Shown: positions 1 to 7,433 of the stretch, in pieces
How positions within the stretch are numbered: position 1 is the first letter of the stretch
How the letters are laid out: every line of letters begins with the position of its first letter
Assembly (NCBI GenBank): GCA_937901525.1
Contig: CALDHX010000029.1
Location: forward strand, 1 to 9,406
Origin: an uncultured Bacteroidales bacterium
Lineage (GTDB): Bacteria; Bacteroidota; Bacteroidia; Bacteroidales; P3
DNA length: 9,406 bases
Direction of reading: 5' to 3'
The notes under the pieces: generated by a model
The model's input: only the letters and a program-made list of their open reading frames with translations
What the model was told of the DNA's origin: nothing
The model's database searches: none
Program-made: the position numbers and the translations under genes

Positions 1-63
1 TCTTTGTTTTTTTATTTTTTTTCTTTGATTTTTTTAATTTTTTCTTTGATTTTTTCTTTTTTT
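1..63. repeat. 21-bp tandem repeat, T-rich on the plus strand
   Basis: The hexamer TCTTTG recurs at 1, 22 and 43, exactly 21 bp apart, each time followed by a long T tract broken by single A or C residues. A degenerate fourth unit may start near 64. Read on the minus strand, 21 bp equals seven codons, and two frames there give lysine-rich heptads. Neither frame has an ATG start inside the window. It lies downstream of the sigma factor gene, so it may be untranslated DNA or part of a neighbour beyond the left edge. The periodicity is seen directly; its function is unknown. Confidence 0.6.
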
Positions 64-115
64 TCAAAGACTTTTTTTTGCCTCTTATAATCAAATAGTT
101 ACGCTCTGTTATTTT

Positions 116-613
116 TCATTGTTCTAATTGAGAACCTAATTTCTTTCTTGCAAGAAAAATGCGACTTTTTACAGTACCTATCGGTATATGATATAGCTCT
201 GCTATCTCATGATATTTATATCCTTGATTTATCATTTCAAAAGGAATTTTTTGTTCTTCGGGTAATTTGTTTATCAAAAACAACATTTGAGAATATTTTA
301 TTTCTTGATCTGCATTGTAAGACTTATCTCCTGCAAGATTATTTATCCAAGGAGTTTCTTGCTCTTTTGAAATAATTGTTTTTTCTTTTTTAGTCCTACG
401 ATAGCTGTTAATGAAAGTATTTTTCATTATAGTAAACAGCCAAGCATTTAAATTTGAGCCTTCTTCAAAAGCATTTTGATGTAAAATAGCCTTTAAATAG
501 GTGTCTTGCACCAAATCCTTTGCATCTTCCTTATTAAAGGTTAATGAATAAGCGAAGTTTTCTAATTTTTCTTCTACTTCTACTAACTGATGTTCAAATT
601 TCTTTATTTCCAT
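116..613 (-). CDS. ECF-type RNA polymerase sigma factor
   Basis: A 165-residue sigma-70 family protein of the extracytoplasmic-function (group 4) kind, which directs core RNA polymerase to a small regulon. Region 2 spans about residues 15-75, with the core-binding stretch DAKDLVQDTYLKA (30-42) and the promoter-melting and -10-reading helix around LNAWLFTIMKNTFINSYRR (55-73). A short acidic and polar linker follows. Region 4 spans about 111-160, with the LPEEQKIPFEM helix and a helix-turn-helix ending in IPIGTVKSRIFLARKKL (143-159). Regions 1 and 3 are absent, and the length is normal for ECF factors. The ATG at 613 leaves a complete region 2. No anti-sigma gene adjoins it: the upstream neighbour is the divergent peptidase, and only T-rich repeat DNA is visible downstream. 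The regulon cannot be deduced. The family call is firm. Confidence 0.95.
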   Translation of the reverse strand: MEIKKFEHQLVEVEEKLENFAYSLTFNKEDAKDLVQDTYLKAILHQNAFEEGSNLNAWLFTIMKNTFINSYRRTKKEKTIISKEQETPWINNLAGDKSYNADQEIKYSQMLFLINKLPEEQKIPFEMINQGYKYHEIAELYHIPIGTVKSRIFLARKKLGSQLEQ

Positions 614-663
614 AACAATATTTAATTAGGGGTTTACAGCCTTTTGTATTGTTATTTTTGTTC

Positions 664-695
664 CAAAGGTTTATTTTTACAATAAAAATTTCAAA
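664..695 (-). promoter_or_regulatory. Candidate promoter for the sigma factor gene
   Basis: Read on the minus strand, TTTG (695-692) is followed after 20 bp by AACCTTTG (671-664). The known primary-sigma promoter of Bacteroidota is TTTG, about 19-21 bp, then TAnnTTTG, so this differs at one position of the -7 box. Transcription would start near 657, leaving a leader of roughly 45 nt before the ATG at 613. In such AT-rich DNA a match like this can arise by chance. Confidence 0.3.
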
Positions 696-838
696 AATCA
701 ATGTAACACTCTACTACTCAAAAAGATATTTTTTATTTTTTATGTTTTCATATATATTTCAAAAAGATAAAGTTTGTCCGTTTTTTGGAATTTGTTGCTT
801 TTTTCAACCAAAAAACAAAAAAACATCAAGTCTTTTTG

Positions 839-846
839 TATATTTG
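839..846 (+). promoter_or_regulatory. Candidate -7 box for the dpp11-pheT operon
   Basis: TATATTTG is an exact match to the Bacteroidota -7 consensus TAnnTTTG. It lies 26 bp before the ATG at 873, which would give a short leader of about 20 nt. No clear TTTG -33 element is present at the usual 19-21 bp upstream; that stretch is A-rich. The box is seen directly; its use as a promoter is inferred. Confidence 0.45.
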
Positions 847-872
847 CAAGTTAAGTTTTAGATTTTTTTAGT

Positions 873-3017
873 ATGAAGAGAAAGTTATTATTACTTGGAT
901 TGGCTATTTCTATGATTATGCCAAATCTATTCGCCGATGAGGGAATGTGGTTACCTCTTTTGTTGAAAAAGAAAGAGGCTGATATGCAAAAAAACGGAAT
1001 GCGTATTAGTGCAGAAGATATTTATAATGTAAACAACGCTTCTTTGAAAGATGCCGTTATGTTGTTTGGAACAGGTTGTACAGGAGAATTTGTTTCAAAC
1101 CAAGGTCTTTTGTTAACAAATCATCATTGTGGTTATAGTTTTATTGTTTCTCACTCTACGGTTGAAAGAGATTATCTTACAAATGGCTTTTGGGCTATGA
1201 ATAGAGAAGAAGAATTGCCTTGCAAAGGACTAACTATTACTCGTTTGGTTTATATGGAAGATGTAACTCGAAGTGTTTTGAACGGAGTTGCAGACAATAT
1301 GTCGGAAACTGAACGTCAAAAATTGATAGAAAAAAACATTGCACAAGTAAAAGAAAAAGCAACAAAGAACAATCACTACACTGCTGTTATAAAACCTTTC
1401 TATTATGGTAATCAATATTTCATGTATGTTAATGAAGTGTTTAAAGATGTTCGTTTAGTTGGTGCACCTCCTTCAAATATTGGTAAATTTGGTGGAGATA
1501 CTGACAATTGGATGTGGCCAAGACATACGGGAGATTTCTCAGTGTTTAGAGTTTATGCAGATAAAGATGGGAAACCTGCTGAATATTCAAAAGACAACGT
1601 GCCTTATACGCCAAAGAAACATTTAAAGATAAATATAAAAGGTGTTGAGGAAGGAGATTTCACTTTTGTGTTTGGTTATCCTGGAACAACTAAGCAGTTT
1701 CTTACCTCTGATGCGGTAAACTATATTCAAAACATTGAAGACCCAACAAGAATTAAGTTAAGAACTGCAAGACTTGATGTATATAATAGAGCAATGAATG
1801 AAAGTCCTGCTCAAAGATTACGTTATGCTTCAAAAGTTGCTTCGGTTGCTAACGGTTGGAAAAAGTGGCAAGGAGAAGTAAGAGGATTAAAAAGACTTAA
1901 TGCAATAGAAAAGAAAAAAGCATTTGAAAAAGACTTTAATGATTGGGCAGAAAACAATGCAAAATATAAAAATGTTCTTTCAGAATTAAAGGCTACTTAT
2001 GCTGAAATGGAGAGAGCAAATATGTCTTATACCTATTTAAATGAAGCAGTGTTTGCTTCTGATTTGATGATTCAAGTAAGAAAACTTGGAGTTGCTATTG
2101 CAGGTAGCGATGAGGCAAGTCTTGGAAATAATGTTTTAAAGTTCTATGCCGAATTGTTAAAGTATTATGCTAATGATTATGCAAATCATCGTAGAGTAGA
2201 TAAGGAAATTTTTGTTAGAGCAATGTCTATTTTCTATAATGATTATGCAAAAGAAAATTATGCTTGGTTAAGAGATATTGTAAAGAAAGACTATAATGAT
2301 AATGCAGAGGCTTATTTTGATTATGTTTATGAAAATTCTTTATTAACTTCTCCTGAAAAGGCCGACAAGGTATTGAAAAATTTTTCAAAGAAGAATATAA
2401 AAAAATTAGAAAAAGACCCTGCGTTTAAACTATTCACTCCTATTTGGATGCAATATATGGAAAAAGATAGATTTGAATTGGCTTTCTATGATGATAAGGT
2501 TGATAGTCTTTACAGAATATATGTAGATGGAATAATGAAGAAAGACACTAAGAAAGAGTTTTACCCTGATGCTAATCTTACTTTAAGAGTTGCTTACGGA
2601 AATATAAAGACTTATCAACCTAAGGACGCTATTACTTATGAGGCTTTTTCTACTATTGAGGGTATAATGGAAAAGGAAAATCCTGAAATTTATGATTATG
2701 TTGTTGAACCAAAATTAAAACAACTATATAATAATAAGGACTATGGTCAATATGCTAATAAATATGGAGAATTGCCTGTTGCATTTATTGCAAGCAATCA
2801 CACAACAGGAGGAAACTCAGGAAGCCCTGTTTTAGATAAAGACGGAAATCTAATAGGTATTAACTTTGATAGAAATTGGGAAGGAACAATGAGTGATGTT
2901 ATGTATGATCCTTCGCAATGTAGAAACATATCTTTGGATATTCGTTATTGTTTATTTATAATTGACAAATTTGCTGGTGCATCTCATCTTGTTGATGAAA
3001 TGACCTTAATCAAATAA
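873..3017 (+). CDS. dpp11: S46 family dipeptidyl-peptidase, DPP11 type (Asp/Glu-specific)
   Basis: An exported serine exopeptidase of 714 residues that removes dipeptides from the N-terminus of peptides in the periplasm or at the outer surface, feeding amino-acid-using Bacteroidota. A signal peptide is evident: MKRK, a hydrophobic core, then a likely cut after NLFA (residue 21) before DEGMW. The chymotrypsin-like catalytic residues are visible: His85 in LTNHHCGY, Asp221 in RHTGDFSVFRVY, and Ser649 in GGNSGSPV. The helical cap lies between the two halves of the protease fold. Eighteen residues after the catalytic serine, in NFDRNWEG, sits Arg667. This position is Arg673 in Porphyromonas gingivalis DPP11, where it selects Asp/Glu at P1, and is Gly in DPP7. 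Length and layout are normal. pheT starts 13 bp downstream, so the two are probably co-transcribed. The S46 call is firm; the DPP11 subtype rests mainly on that arginine. Confidence 0.95.
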   Translation: MKRKLLLLGLAISMIMPNLFADEGMWLPLLLKKKEADMQKNGMRISAEDIYNVNNASLKDAVMLFGTGCTGEFVSNQGLLLTNHHCGYSFIVSHSTVERDYLTNGFWAMNREEELPCKGLTITRLVYMEDVTRSVLNGVADNMSETERQKLIEKNIAQVKEKATKNNHYTAVIKPFYYGNQYFMYVNEVFKDVRLVGAPPSNIGKFGGDTDNWMWPRHTGDFSVFRVYADKDGKPAEYSKDNVPYTPKKHLKINIKGVEEGDFTFVFGYPGTTKQFLTSDAVNYIQNIEDPTRIKLRTARLDVYNRAMNESPAQRLRYASKVASVANGWKKWQGEVRGLKRLNAIEKKKAFEKDFNDWAENNAKYKNVLSELKATYAEMERANMSYTYLNEAVFASDLMIQVRKLGVAIAGSDEASLGNNVLKFYAELLKYYANDYANHRRVDKEIFVRAMSIFYNDYAKENYAWLRDIVKKDYNDNAEAYFDYVYENSLLTSPEKADKVLKNFSKKNIKKLEKDPAFKLFTPIWMQYMEKDRFELAFYDDKVDSLYRIYVDGIMKKDTKKEFYPDANLTLRVAYGNIKTYQPKDAITYEAFSTIEGIMEKENPEIYDYVVEPKLKQLYNNKDYGQYANKYGELPVAFIASNHTTGGNSGSPVLDKDGNLIGINFDRNWEGTMSDVMYDPSQCRNISLDIRYCLFIIDKFAGASHLVDEMTLIK

Positions 3018-3030
3018 AAACTATTGCAAA

Positions 3031-5490
3031 ATGAAAATATCATATAATTGGCTAAAAAAATATGTTGATACTAATGTATCGGCAGAAGAAATTGCAAATC
3101 TTTTAACTTTCGGTGGTTTAGAAGTAGAAGATGTAGAATTGGTTGAAAGCATTAAAGGTGGATTAAAAAATTTCTTTGTAGGCGAGGTATTAACTTGTGA
3201 AAATCACCCTAACTCTGACCACTTACATATAACAAAGGTTAATGTTGGAGGAGAAGAGCCTTTGAATATTGTTTGTGGAGCTCCAAATGTTGCAGCAGGT
3301 CAAAAGGTAATTGTAGCTACAATAGGCGCTAAGATTTATGAAGAAAACGGAGAATGTTTTGAAATAAAGAAAAGCAAACTTAGAGGTGAGCCAAGCGAGG
3401 GTATGATTTGCTCTGAAAAAGAACTTTGTTTGAGTGATAATCACGATGGCATATTAGTTTTAGACCCAAGTGCAAAAGTAGGAACTCCTGCTAAGGAATA
3501 TTTCAATATTGAAGAAGATTACGTTTTTGAAATTGGCTTAACAGCTAATCGTAGCGATGCAACTTCTCACATTGGTGTAGCAAGAGATTTGGTTGCTTTA
3601 CTAAAAAGTCAATTAAATGAAGAAAAGACTTTAAATATTCCAAGTGTAGAAGATTTTAAAGTAGAAGAAACTTCCCAAAACATTGAAATAAACATAGATA
3701 CTAATCTTTGCAAAAGATATAGTGCCGTTGTAGTAAAAGGAGTTGAAGTAAAAGAATCTCCAAAATGGTTAGCAGATAGTTTAAGAGCTATTGGTTTGCG
3801 ACCTGTTAATAACATTGTCGATGTAACCAACTTTATTTTGATGGAAGTTGGACAACCGCTTCACGCTTTTGACTTTTCAAAAGTAGAAGGAAATCAAATC
3901 AATGTCAAAGCCCTTGAAAAAGACAGCGTTTTTGTTACCCTTGACGGAGTGGAAAGAAAACTTAACGGCAAAGAAGCAATGGTTTGCAATAGTAAAGAAG
4001 CAATGTGCATGGGAGGTATTTATGGTGGATTGGATAGTGGCGTGAATGAAACAACTACTGATGTACTTATTGAAAGTGCTTACTTTGATCCGGTTGTGAT
4101 TCGTAAGGCTGCTAAGTATCATGGTTTGAAAACCGATGCTTCATTTAGATATGAAAGAGGTGCAGACCCTAATATTACTCTTTATGCTTTGAAACGTGCA
4201 GCTCTTTTAATCAAAGAAGTTGCAGGAGGCAAGATTTGTTCTCAAATAGTTGATGTTTATCCAGAGGAAATAAAGCCTAAGGAAATAGAACTATCATTTG
4301 AAAGAATGGATTCTTTGATTGGCAAAAAATTAGACAGAGAAATAGTAAAAGAGATATTAAACAAACTAAACATCTCTACTATTTGTCGAGAAGATGGTTT
4401 GACTGCAATTGTGCCTACTAACAAAGTTGATGTTACAAGAGAGTGCGACTTGATTGAAGAAATACTTCGAGTTTACGGATACAACAATGTGGAGATTTCT
4501 TCAAGTATGAAAAATTGTATTTCTACCGCTACGAAACCTAATCCGGAGAAAATACAAGCCTTTGTTTCGGATATGTTAGCTGCAAAAGGTTTTAACGAAA
4601 CAATGAACAATTCCTTGACAAAGGTTTCTTACTATGAAAACAACAAAGACTTCCCACAAGAAAATTCTGTCTTAGTATTGAATGCTCTAAGCAAAGACCT
4701 TGGACAAATGAGACAAACTCTTCTTTATGGTCAATTAGAAACTATTTCCTATAACATAAATCGTAAGACTTCTGATTTAAGATTATTTGAATTTGGTAAT
4801 TGTTATCAAAAAAATATTGAAAGTTTTGAGAATCCAGAAATCACAAAACGATATACCGAACACAAACATCTTGCAATGCTTACAACAGGTAAGAGCATTG
4901 AAAGTTGGCAAGCAAAAAGAGTTGATGAAGATTTCTATTATTTAAAGAATATTTTATTGAATATTTTCTCTGAACTTAGAGTTAATATGACACGTTTTGA
5001 ACTTCAACAAATAGAAAACGAATCATATCTTTATGCTTTGGCATACGTAGCAAAAGACAGCAAGAAAACTATTGCAACAGTTGGCATGCTACGTCCTGGT
5101 CTTTGCAAGAAATGGGATATAAAACAAAGCATATTCTATGCAGATATAGATTGGACTTTACTTTATCGTTACATTCCTTCTAAGAGTGTGAGATATGAAG
5201 AAATAAGTAAATTCCCTGAGGTAAGGAGAGACTTGGCTTTGGTCGTAAAAGAAGAAATTACTTTTGCACAAATGGAAGCCTTAGCTTATCAAACAGAAAA
5301 GAAATTATTGAAAAAAGTATCTTTGTTTGACGTTTACACAGGAGATAAACTACCTAATGGTCATAAACAATATGCTTTAAGTTTTATTCTTCAAGACAAT
5401 GAAAAAACATTGACCGATAAACAAATTGAAGCTATTATGTCCAAACTTCTAAAAACATTTGAACAAAAATTAGAAGCTAAATTAAGATAA
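3031..5490 (+). CDS. pheT: Phenylalanyl-tRNA synthetase beta subunit
   Basis: The cytoplasmic beta subunit of the alpha2beta2 enzyme that charges tRNA(Phe) with phenylalanine. At 819 residues it has the full bacterial length. Domains in order: an N-terminal start typical of the family (MKISYNWLKKYVD), a tRNA-binding OB fold at about 42-150 with NHPNSDHLHITKVN and CGAPNVAAGQKV, the B3/B4 editing region at about 220-390 with NNIVDVTNFILMEVGQPLHAFD (two fragments around residues 260-281) and FRYERGADP, a B5 domain at about 415-485 ending in CDLIEEILRVYGYNNV, a catalytic-like module, and a C-terminal ferredoxin-like anticodon-binding (FDX-ACB) domain from SKFPEVRRDLALVV (726) to the end. The alpha subunit gene pheS is not in this window, so the two subunits are encoded apart. 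No Shine-Dalgarno sequence precedes the ATG. Confidence 0.98.
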   Translation: MKISYNWLKKYVDTNVSAEEIANLLTFGGLEVEDVELVESIKGGLKNFFVGEVLTCENHPNSDHLHITKVNVGGEEPLNIVCGAPNVAAGQKVIVATIGAKIYEENGECFEIKKSKLRGEPSEGMICSEKELCLSDNHDGILVLDPSAKVGTPAKEYFNIEEDYVFEIGLTANRSDATSHIGVARDLVALLKSQLNEEKTLNIPSVEDFKVEETSQNIEINIDTNLCKRYSAVVVKGVEVKESPKWLADSLRAIGLRPVNNIVDVTNFILMEVGQPLHAFDFSKVEGNQINVKALEKDSVFVTLDGVERKLNGKEAMVCNSKEAMCMGGIYGGLDSGVNETTTDVLIESAYFDPVVIRKAAKYHGLKTDASFRYERGADPNITLYALKRAALLIKEVAGGKICSQIVDVYPEEIKPKEIELSFERMDSLIGKKLDREIVKEILNKLNISTICREDGLTAIVPTNKVDVTRECDLIEEILRVYGYNNVEISSSMKNCISTATKPNPEKIQAFVSDMLAAKGFNETMNNSLTKVSYYENNKDFPQENSVLVLNALSKDLGQMRQTLLYGQLETISYNINRKTSDLRLFEFGNCYQKNIESFENPEITKRYTEHKHLAMLTTGKSIESWQAKRVDEDFYYLKNILLNIFSELRVNMTRFELQQIENESYLYALAYVAKDSKKTIATVGMLRPGLCKKWDIKQSIFYADIDWTLLYRYIPSKSVRYEEISKFPEVRRDLALVVKEEITFAQMEALAYQTEKKLLKKVSLFDVYTGDKLPNGHKQYALSFILQDNEKTLTDKQIEAIMSKLLKTFEQKLEAKLR

Positions 5491-5500
5491 AATAAACAAT

Positions 5501-5917
5501 ATGCGAAGCCTCTTACATTACGATATAAAGATTCTCATTGTGTTGCTTGAATCGCTAAAAGGAGATAAAAAATTTTTTATGTTCTTAGTCAATAACGGAT
5601 TCCCCGAACTTGCAGCTTGGAGCAATGCTGTCAGAGGAGATGAAGAGGCTTTGCATTGGCTTTTCGATAATGGATTTGGAACTCTTGGAGTTTTATCAAA
5701 TGCAATTGATGGAGAAAAAAAAGCAGTTCAATGGGTCTTGCGCTCAAACGATGATTTTCTAATAAATTTCTCAGCTGCTTGCAGAAAAGAAGAAGACGGC
5801 AAACGATGGTTAGAAGATAATGAATTGAATATCTTTATCAAAATGGCAGAAGAAATAATAGTAATTCTTGATAAACAGATAAAAGATAGAATGTTTTGGT
5901 ATAAATGGAGAAAATAA
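5501..5917 (+). CDS. Hypothetical protein with four 25-residue helical repeats
   Basis: I do not recognise this 138-residue protein, but it has clear internal structure. Four repeats with an exact 25-residue period start at about residues 16, 41, 66 and 91. Three are close: LKGDKKFFMFLVNNGF, VRGDEEALHWLFDNGF and IDGEKKAVQWVLRSND. The fourth, CRKEEDGKRWLEDNEL, is diverged. The pattern is a small residue, two or three positions, G-D/E-E/K-E/K, then a hydrophobic, aromatic W-hydrophobic, and an N-G-F turn. This recalls the helix pair of ankyrin repeats (A..G....V.WLL.NG) but is shorter than their 33 residues. The C-terminal tail (112-138) is one amphipathic helix ending in a basic aromatic WYKWRK. 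No signal peptide or membrane segment is seen, so it is probably cytoplasmic, perhaps a protein-binding solenoid. It begins 10 bp after pheT and overlaps the next gene by 13 bp. Confidence 0.8.
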   Translation: MRSLLHYDIKILIVLLESLKGDKKFFMFLVNNGFPELAAWSNAVRGDEEALHWLFDNGFGTLGVLSNAIDGEKKAVQWVLRSNDDFLINFSAACRKEEDGKRWLEDNELNIFIKMAEEIIVILDKQIKDRMFWYKWRK

Positions 5918-6981
5918 TTAACAATTCTATTATATTTGTACTTGCTTATTTTGTCATTTTTGTAGTTGCTCAACTTTCTACAATACTACCTGCATTTTCT
6001 CACAATATCCCCGTAATTGTTTATAGCACACACTTAGACTTTAACACACTTACCTCCGCAGCCTCTAATGAAATATTGAAAAGTGCAGATAACATAATAA
6101 AGATTTTTGGAAGCGCAATAGTCATTCTTGCTCTTTTGATTTTTCTTTCAATCATTTTGCTATTAAAATGGAAGTCAAAGAAAATATTTATACAAAAACT
6201 CCTCTTTTGGATTACAATTTGTAGTTTCATTAGATTTTGTGATAGCTTTATTTGCGGACATTTATTTAGTTTATGGAGTTTTAATCTTGTAACCGATTTC
6301 ATCGGATTAACCTTTCCTTCAAATATAGGAAGAGCTATTTTCATTATAGTTATCTTCATTATTCTTTGCTTGGGAATGTATTTTTTTAGAGAGCTAATAC
6401 CAGGAATATTAAACCCGACATTTGACAACTTCAAAAAAGAAGTAAAAAACACCGTCATCTACCCTTCTATCTTAGGTAGCATTCTTGTACTTATAGCATT
6501 CTCCCCTATAACAAGCAGAACAGGAGCATTAGAAGTAACAAATTGTTTAATAACCCCTTTATGTATCGCTTCTCTTTTTAGAATGGGAGTTGCAAAAAAA
6601 TTCTCTTTAACAAACAGAATCAAATCAAACCCTAAGAAAGAGCGCCTATCTATTCCTTTAATAGCAATAGTCCTTGCATTAGCTATTCCCTTTCGTGTAA
6701 TATTTGACCAAGGAATAAAAATAACGCCAAACACCTACGACAACTACATCTTAGAAAATCTATTATCCTTTGTAGTTATAAGCTCTCTATCACTTCTTTT
6801 CTTATATCTGATTTTTGCTTATTTTCATCACCACAGAAAACAAAAAGAAGAAAAGCAAGAACAAATCAAAGCCGACAATGCTTTCAAAGAAATGAGAGAC
6901 AAAAATATGTTTACCTTTGACAATAGCAAAAATATGAACAAATACAACAAAGCTTGGCAAGAATTTGATCAAGAAAAATAA
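5905..6981 (+). CDS. Polytopic inner-membrane protein of unknown function
   Basis: An unrecognised 358-residue protein with about seven hydrophobic segments, at roughly residues 8-30, 66-88, 96-115, 142-161, 185-203, 247-265 and 284-306. The segment boundaries are by eye. The C-terminal 50 residues leave the membrane in HHHRKQKEEKQEQ and are highly charged, with a conspicuous MFTFDNSKNMNKYNKAWQEF stretch (335-354). By the positive-inside tendency this tail is probably cytoplasmic. Loop 162-184 (RELIPGILN and following) is the largest between the middle segments. The ATG lies inside the end of the repeat protein gene (13-bp overlap in another frame), which suggests translational coupling. A transporter or a membrane scaffold is possible; no motif decides. 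Confidence 0.75.
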   Translation: MEKIINNSIIFVLAYFVIFVVAQLSTILPAFSHNIPVIVYSTHLDFNTLTSAASNEILKSADNIIKIFGSAIVILALLIFLSIILLLKWKSKKIFIQKLLFWITICSFIRFCDSFICGHLFSLWSFNLVTDFIGLTFPSNIGRAIFIIVIFIILCLGMYFFRELIPGILNPTFDNFKKEVKNTVIYPSILGSILVLIAFSPITSRTGALEVTNCLITPLCIASLFRMGVAKKFSLTNRIKSNPKKERLSIPLIAIVLALAIPFRVIFDQGIKITPNTYDNYILENLLSFVVISSLSLLFLYLIFAYFHHHRKQKEEKQEQIKADNAFKEMRDKNMFTFDNSKNMNKYNKAWQEFDQEK

Positions 6982-6998
6982 TCTCACCAAGCTTTTAT

Positions 6999-7010
6999 AA
7001 ACAATTGTTT
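6999..7010. terminator. Palindrome between convergent genes, possible weak bidirectional terminator
   Basis: AAACAATTGTTT is a perfect 12-bp inverted repeat lying in the 31-bp gap between two convergent stop codons. With AATT as loop the stem is only four pairs and AT-rich, much weaker than a classical intrinsic terminator. The position is apt for ending both operons, but the structure alone does not prove it. Confidence 0.25.
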
Positions 7011-7012
7011 TC

Positions 7013-7414
7013 TTACTCTATTTCCCCAAAAACATCTATTGTTTCATTGTTTATCAGAATATCTGATAGCGAGAGGAATTTTAGAACTTTTTTTGCTTGT
7101 TCTATTTCTTCTAAATCAACTTTTATCGTTTTATTCTCTATTTCAATAACTCCTTTTGGTAGGTTGGAAATTAGTTTTGGCAACATCTTACTCACAGCAA
7201 TTTCCATAAGAGGTTTACAACTATAAGTAAGTTCTATTTTATTAGAATATATCGCTGTTATTATCAAAGATATTTCTAAATTTGGCAAAAGCATCATTCC
7301 CGAAGAATACTTTACGTTTAAAGTGTTTTCATTTACCTTGCTCAAAGACAAACTTACCTTTGTCAAATCTTTTACCTTATTTTCTATTTCCTTATATGTA
7401 ACTGATATTTTCAT
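7013..7414 (-). CDS. Hypothetical beta-rich protein at the end of the AAA+ operon
   Basis: A 133-residue protein that I do not recognise. Alternating hydrophobic and polar residues suggest long amphipathic beta strands at about 17-37 (LTKVSLSLSKVNENTLNVKY in part), 45-65 and 87-102. A helix follows near 67-83 (PLMEIAVSKMLPKLISN in part), and the protein ends in LSDILINNETIDVFGEIE. The rhythm of the C-terminal half, a strand, K-V-D-L, a helix, then a strand ending in a short G-E, loosely resembles TULIP or DUF2993-like lipid-binding domains; this is an impression, not a match. There is no signal peptide or membrane segment, so it is probably cytoplasmic. It lies 19 bp downstream of the AAA+ ATPase on the same strand, so it is likely the last gene of that operon. 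Confidence 0.75.
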   Translation of the reverse strand: MKISVTYKEIENKVKDLTKVSLSLSKVNENTLNVKYSSGMMLLPNLEISLIITAIYSNKIELTYSCKPLMEIAVSKMLPKLISNLPKGVIEIENKTIKVDLEEIEQAKKVLKFLSLSDILINNETIDVFGEIE

Positions 7415-7433
7415 AGATTAAAAACGATAAGTT

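Larger units (their letters stand above)
614..872. promoter_or_regulatory. Divergent intergenic region between the sigma factor and dpp11
   Basis: This 259-bp non-coding stretch separates two divergent starts, so it must carry promoters in both directions unless a distant promoter is used. It is very AT-rich, with homopolymer T and A runs. An open frame at 649-861 on the plus strand has a biased Phe/Lys/Tyr composition with no recognisable domain and is judged spurious. The two best promoter candidates are listed separately. Confidence 0.55.

Noticed and set aside
33..119. ATG overlapping the sigma factor stop codon (ATGA), suggesting a coupled downstream gene
   Set aside because: The frame closes with TAA after six codons. 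The lysine-rich open stretches beyond it have no ATG or GTG start, only a possible TTG in one frame.
653..660. TATTTTTG on the plus strand as a second TAnnTTTG promoter box
   Set aside because: It matches the consensus but has no TTTG at a proper distance upstream and would give a leader of over 200 nt. In T-rich DNA such a match is expected by chance.
649..861. 70-residue open frame on the plus strand in the divergent intergenic region
   Set aside because: Its composition is dominated by Phe, Lys, Tyr and Ser from AT-rich DNA, it shows no domain or clear signal peptide, and it covers the region where both divergent promoters must lie.
6021..6734. Long minus-strand open frames opposite the polytopic membrane protein
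   Set aside because: They are shadows of the plus-strand gene. The plus frame gives regular membrane segments and runs unbroken through both, while the minus products show no domain.
7415..7433. Terminator or separate promoter between the AAA+ ATPase and the 133-residue gene
   Set aside because: The 19-bp gap has no inverted repeat and no TAnnTTTG element, so co-transcription is simpler.
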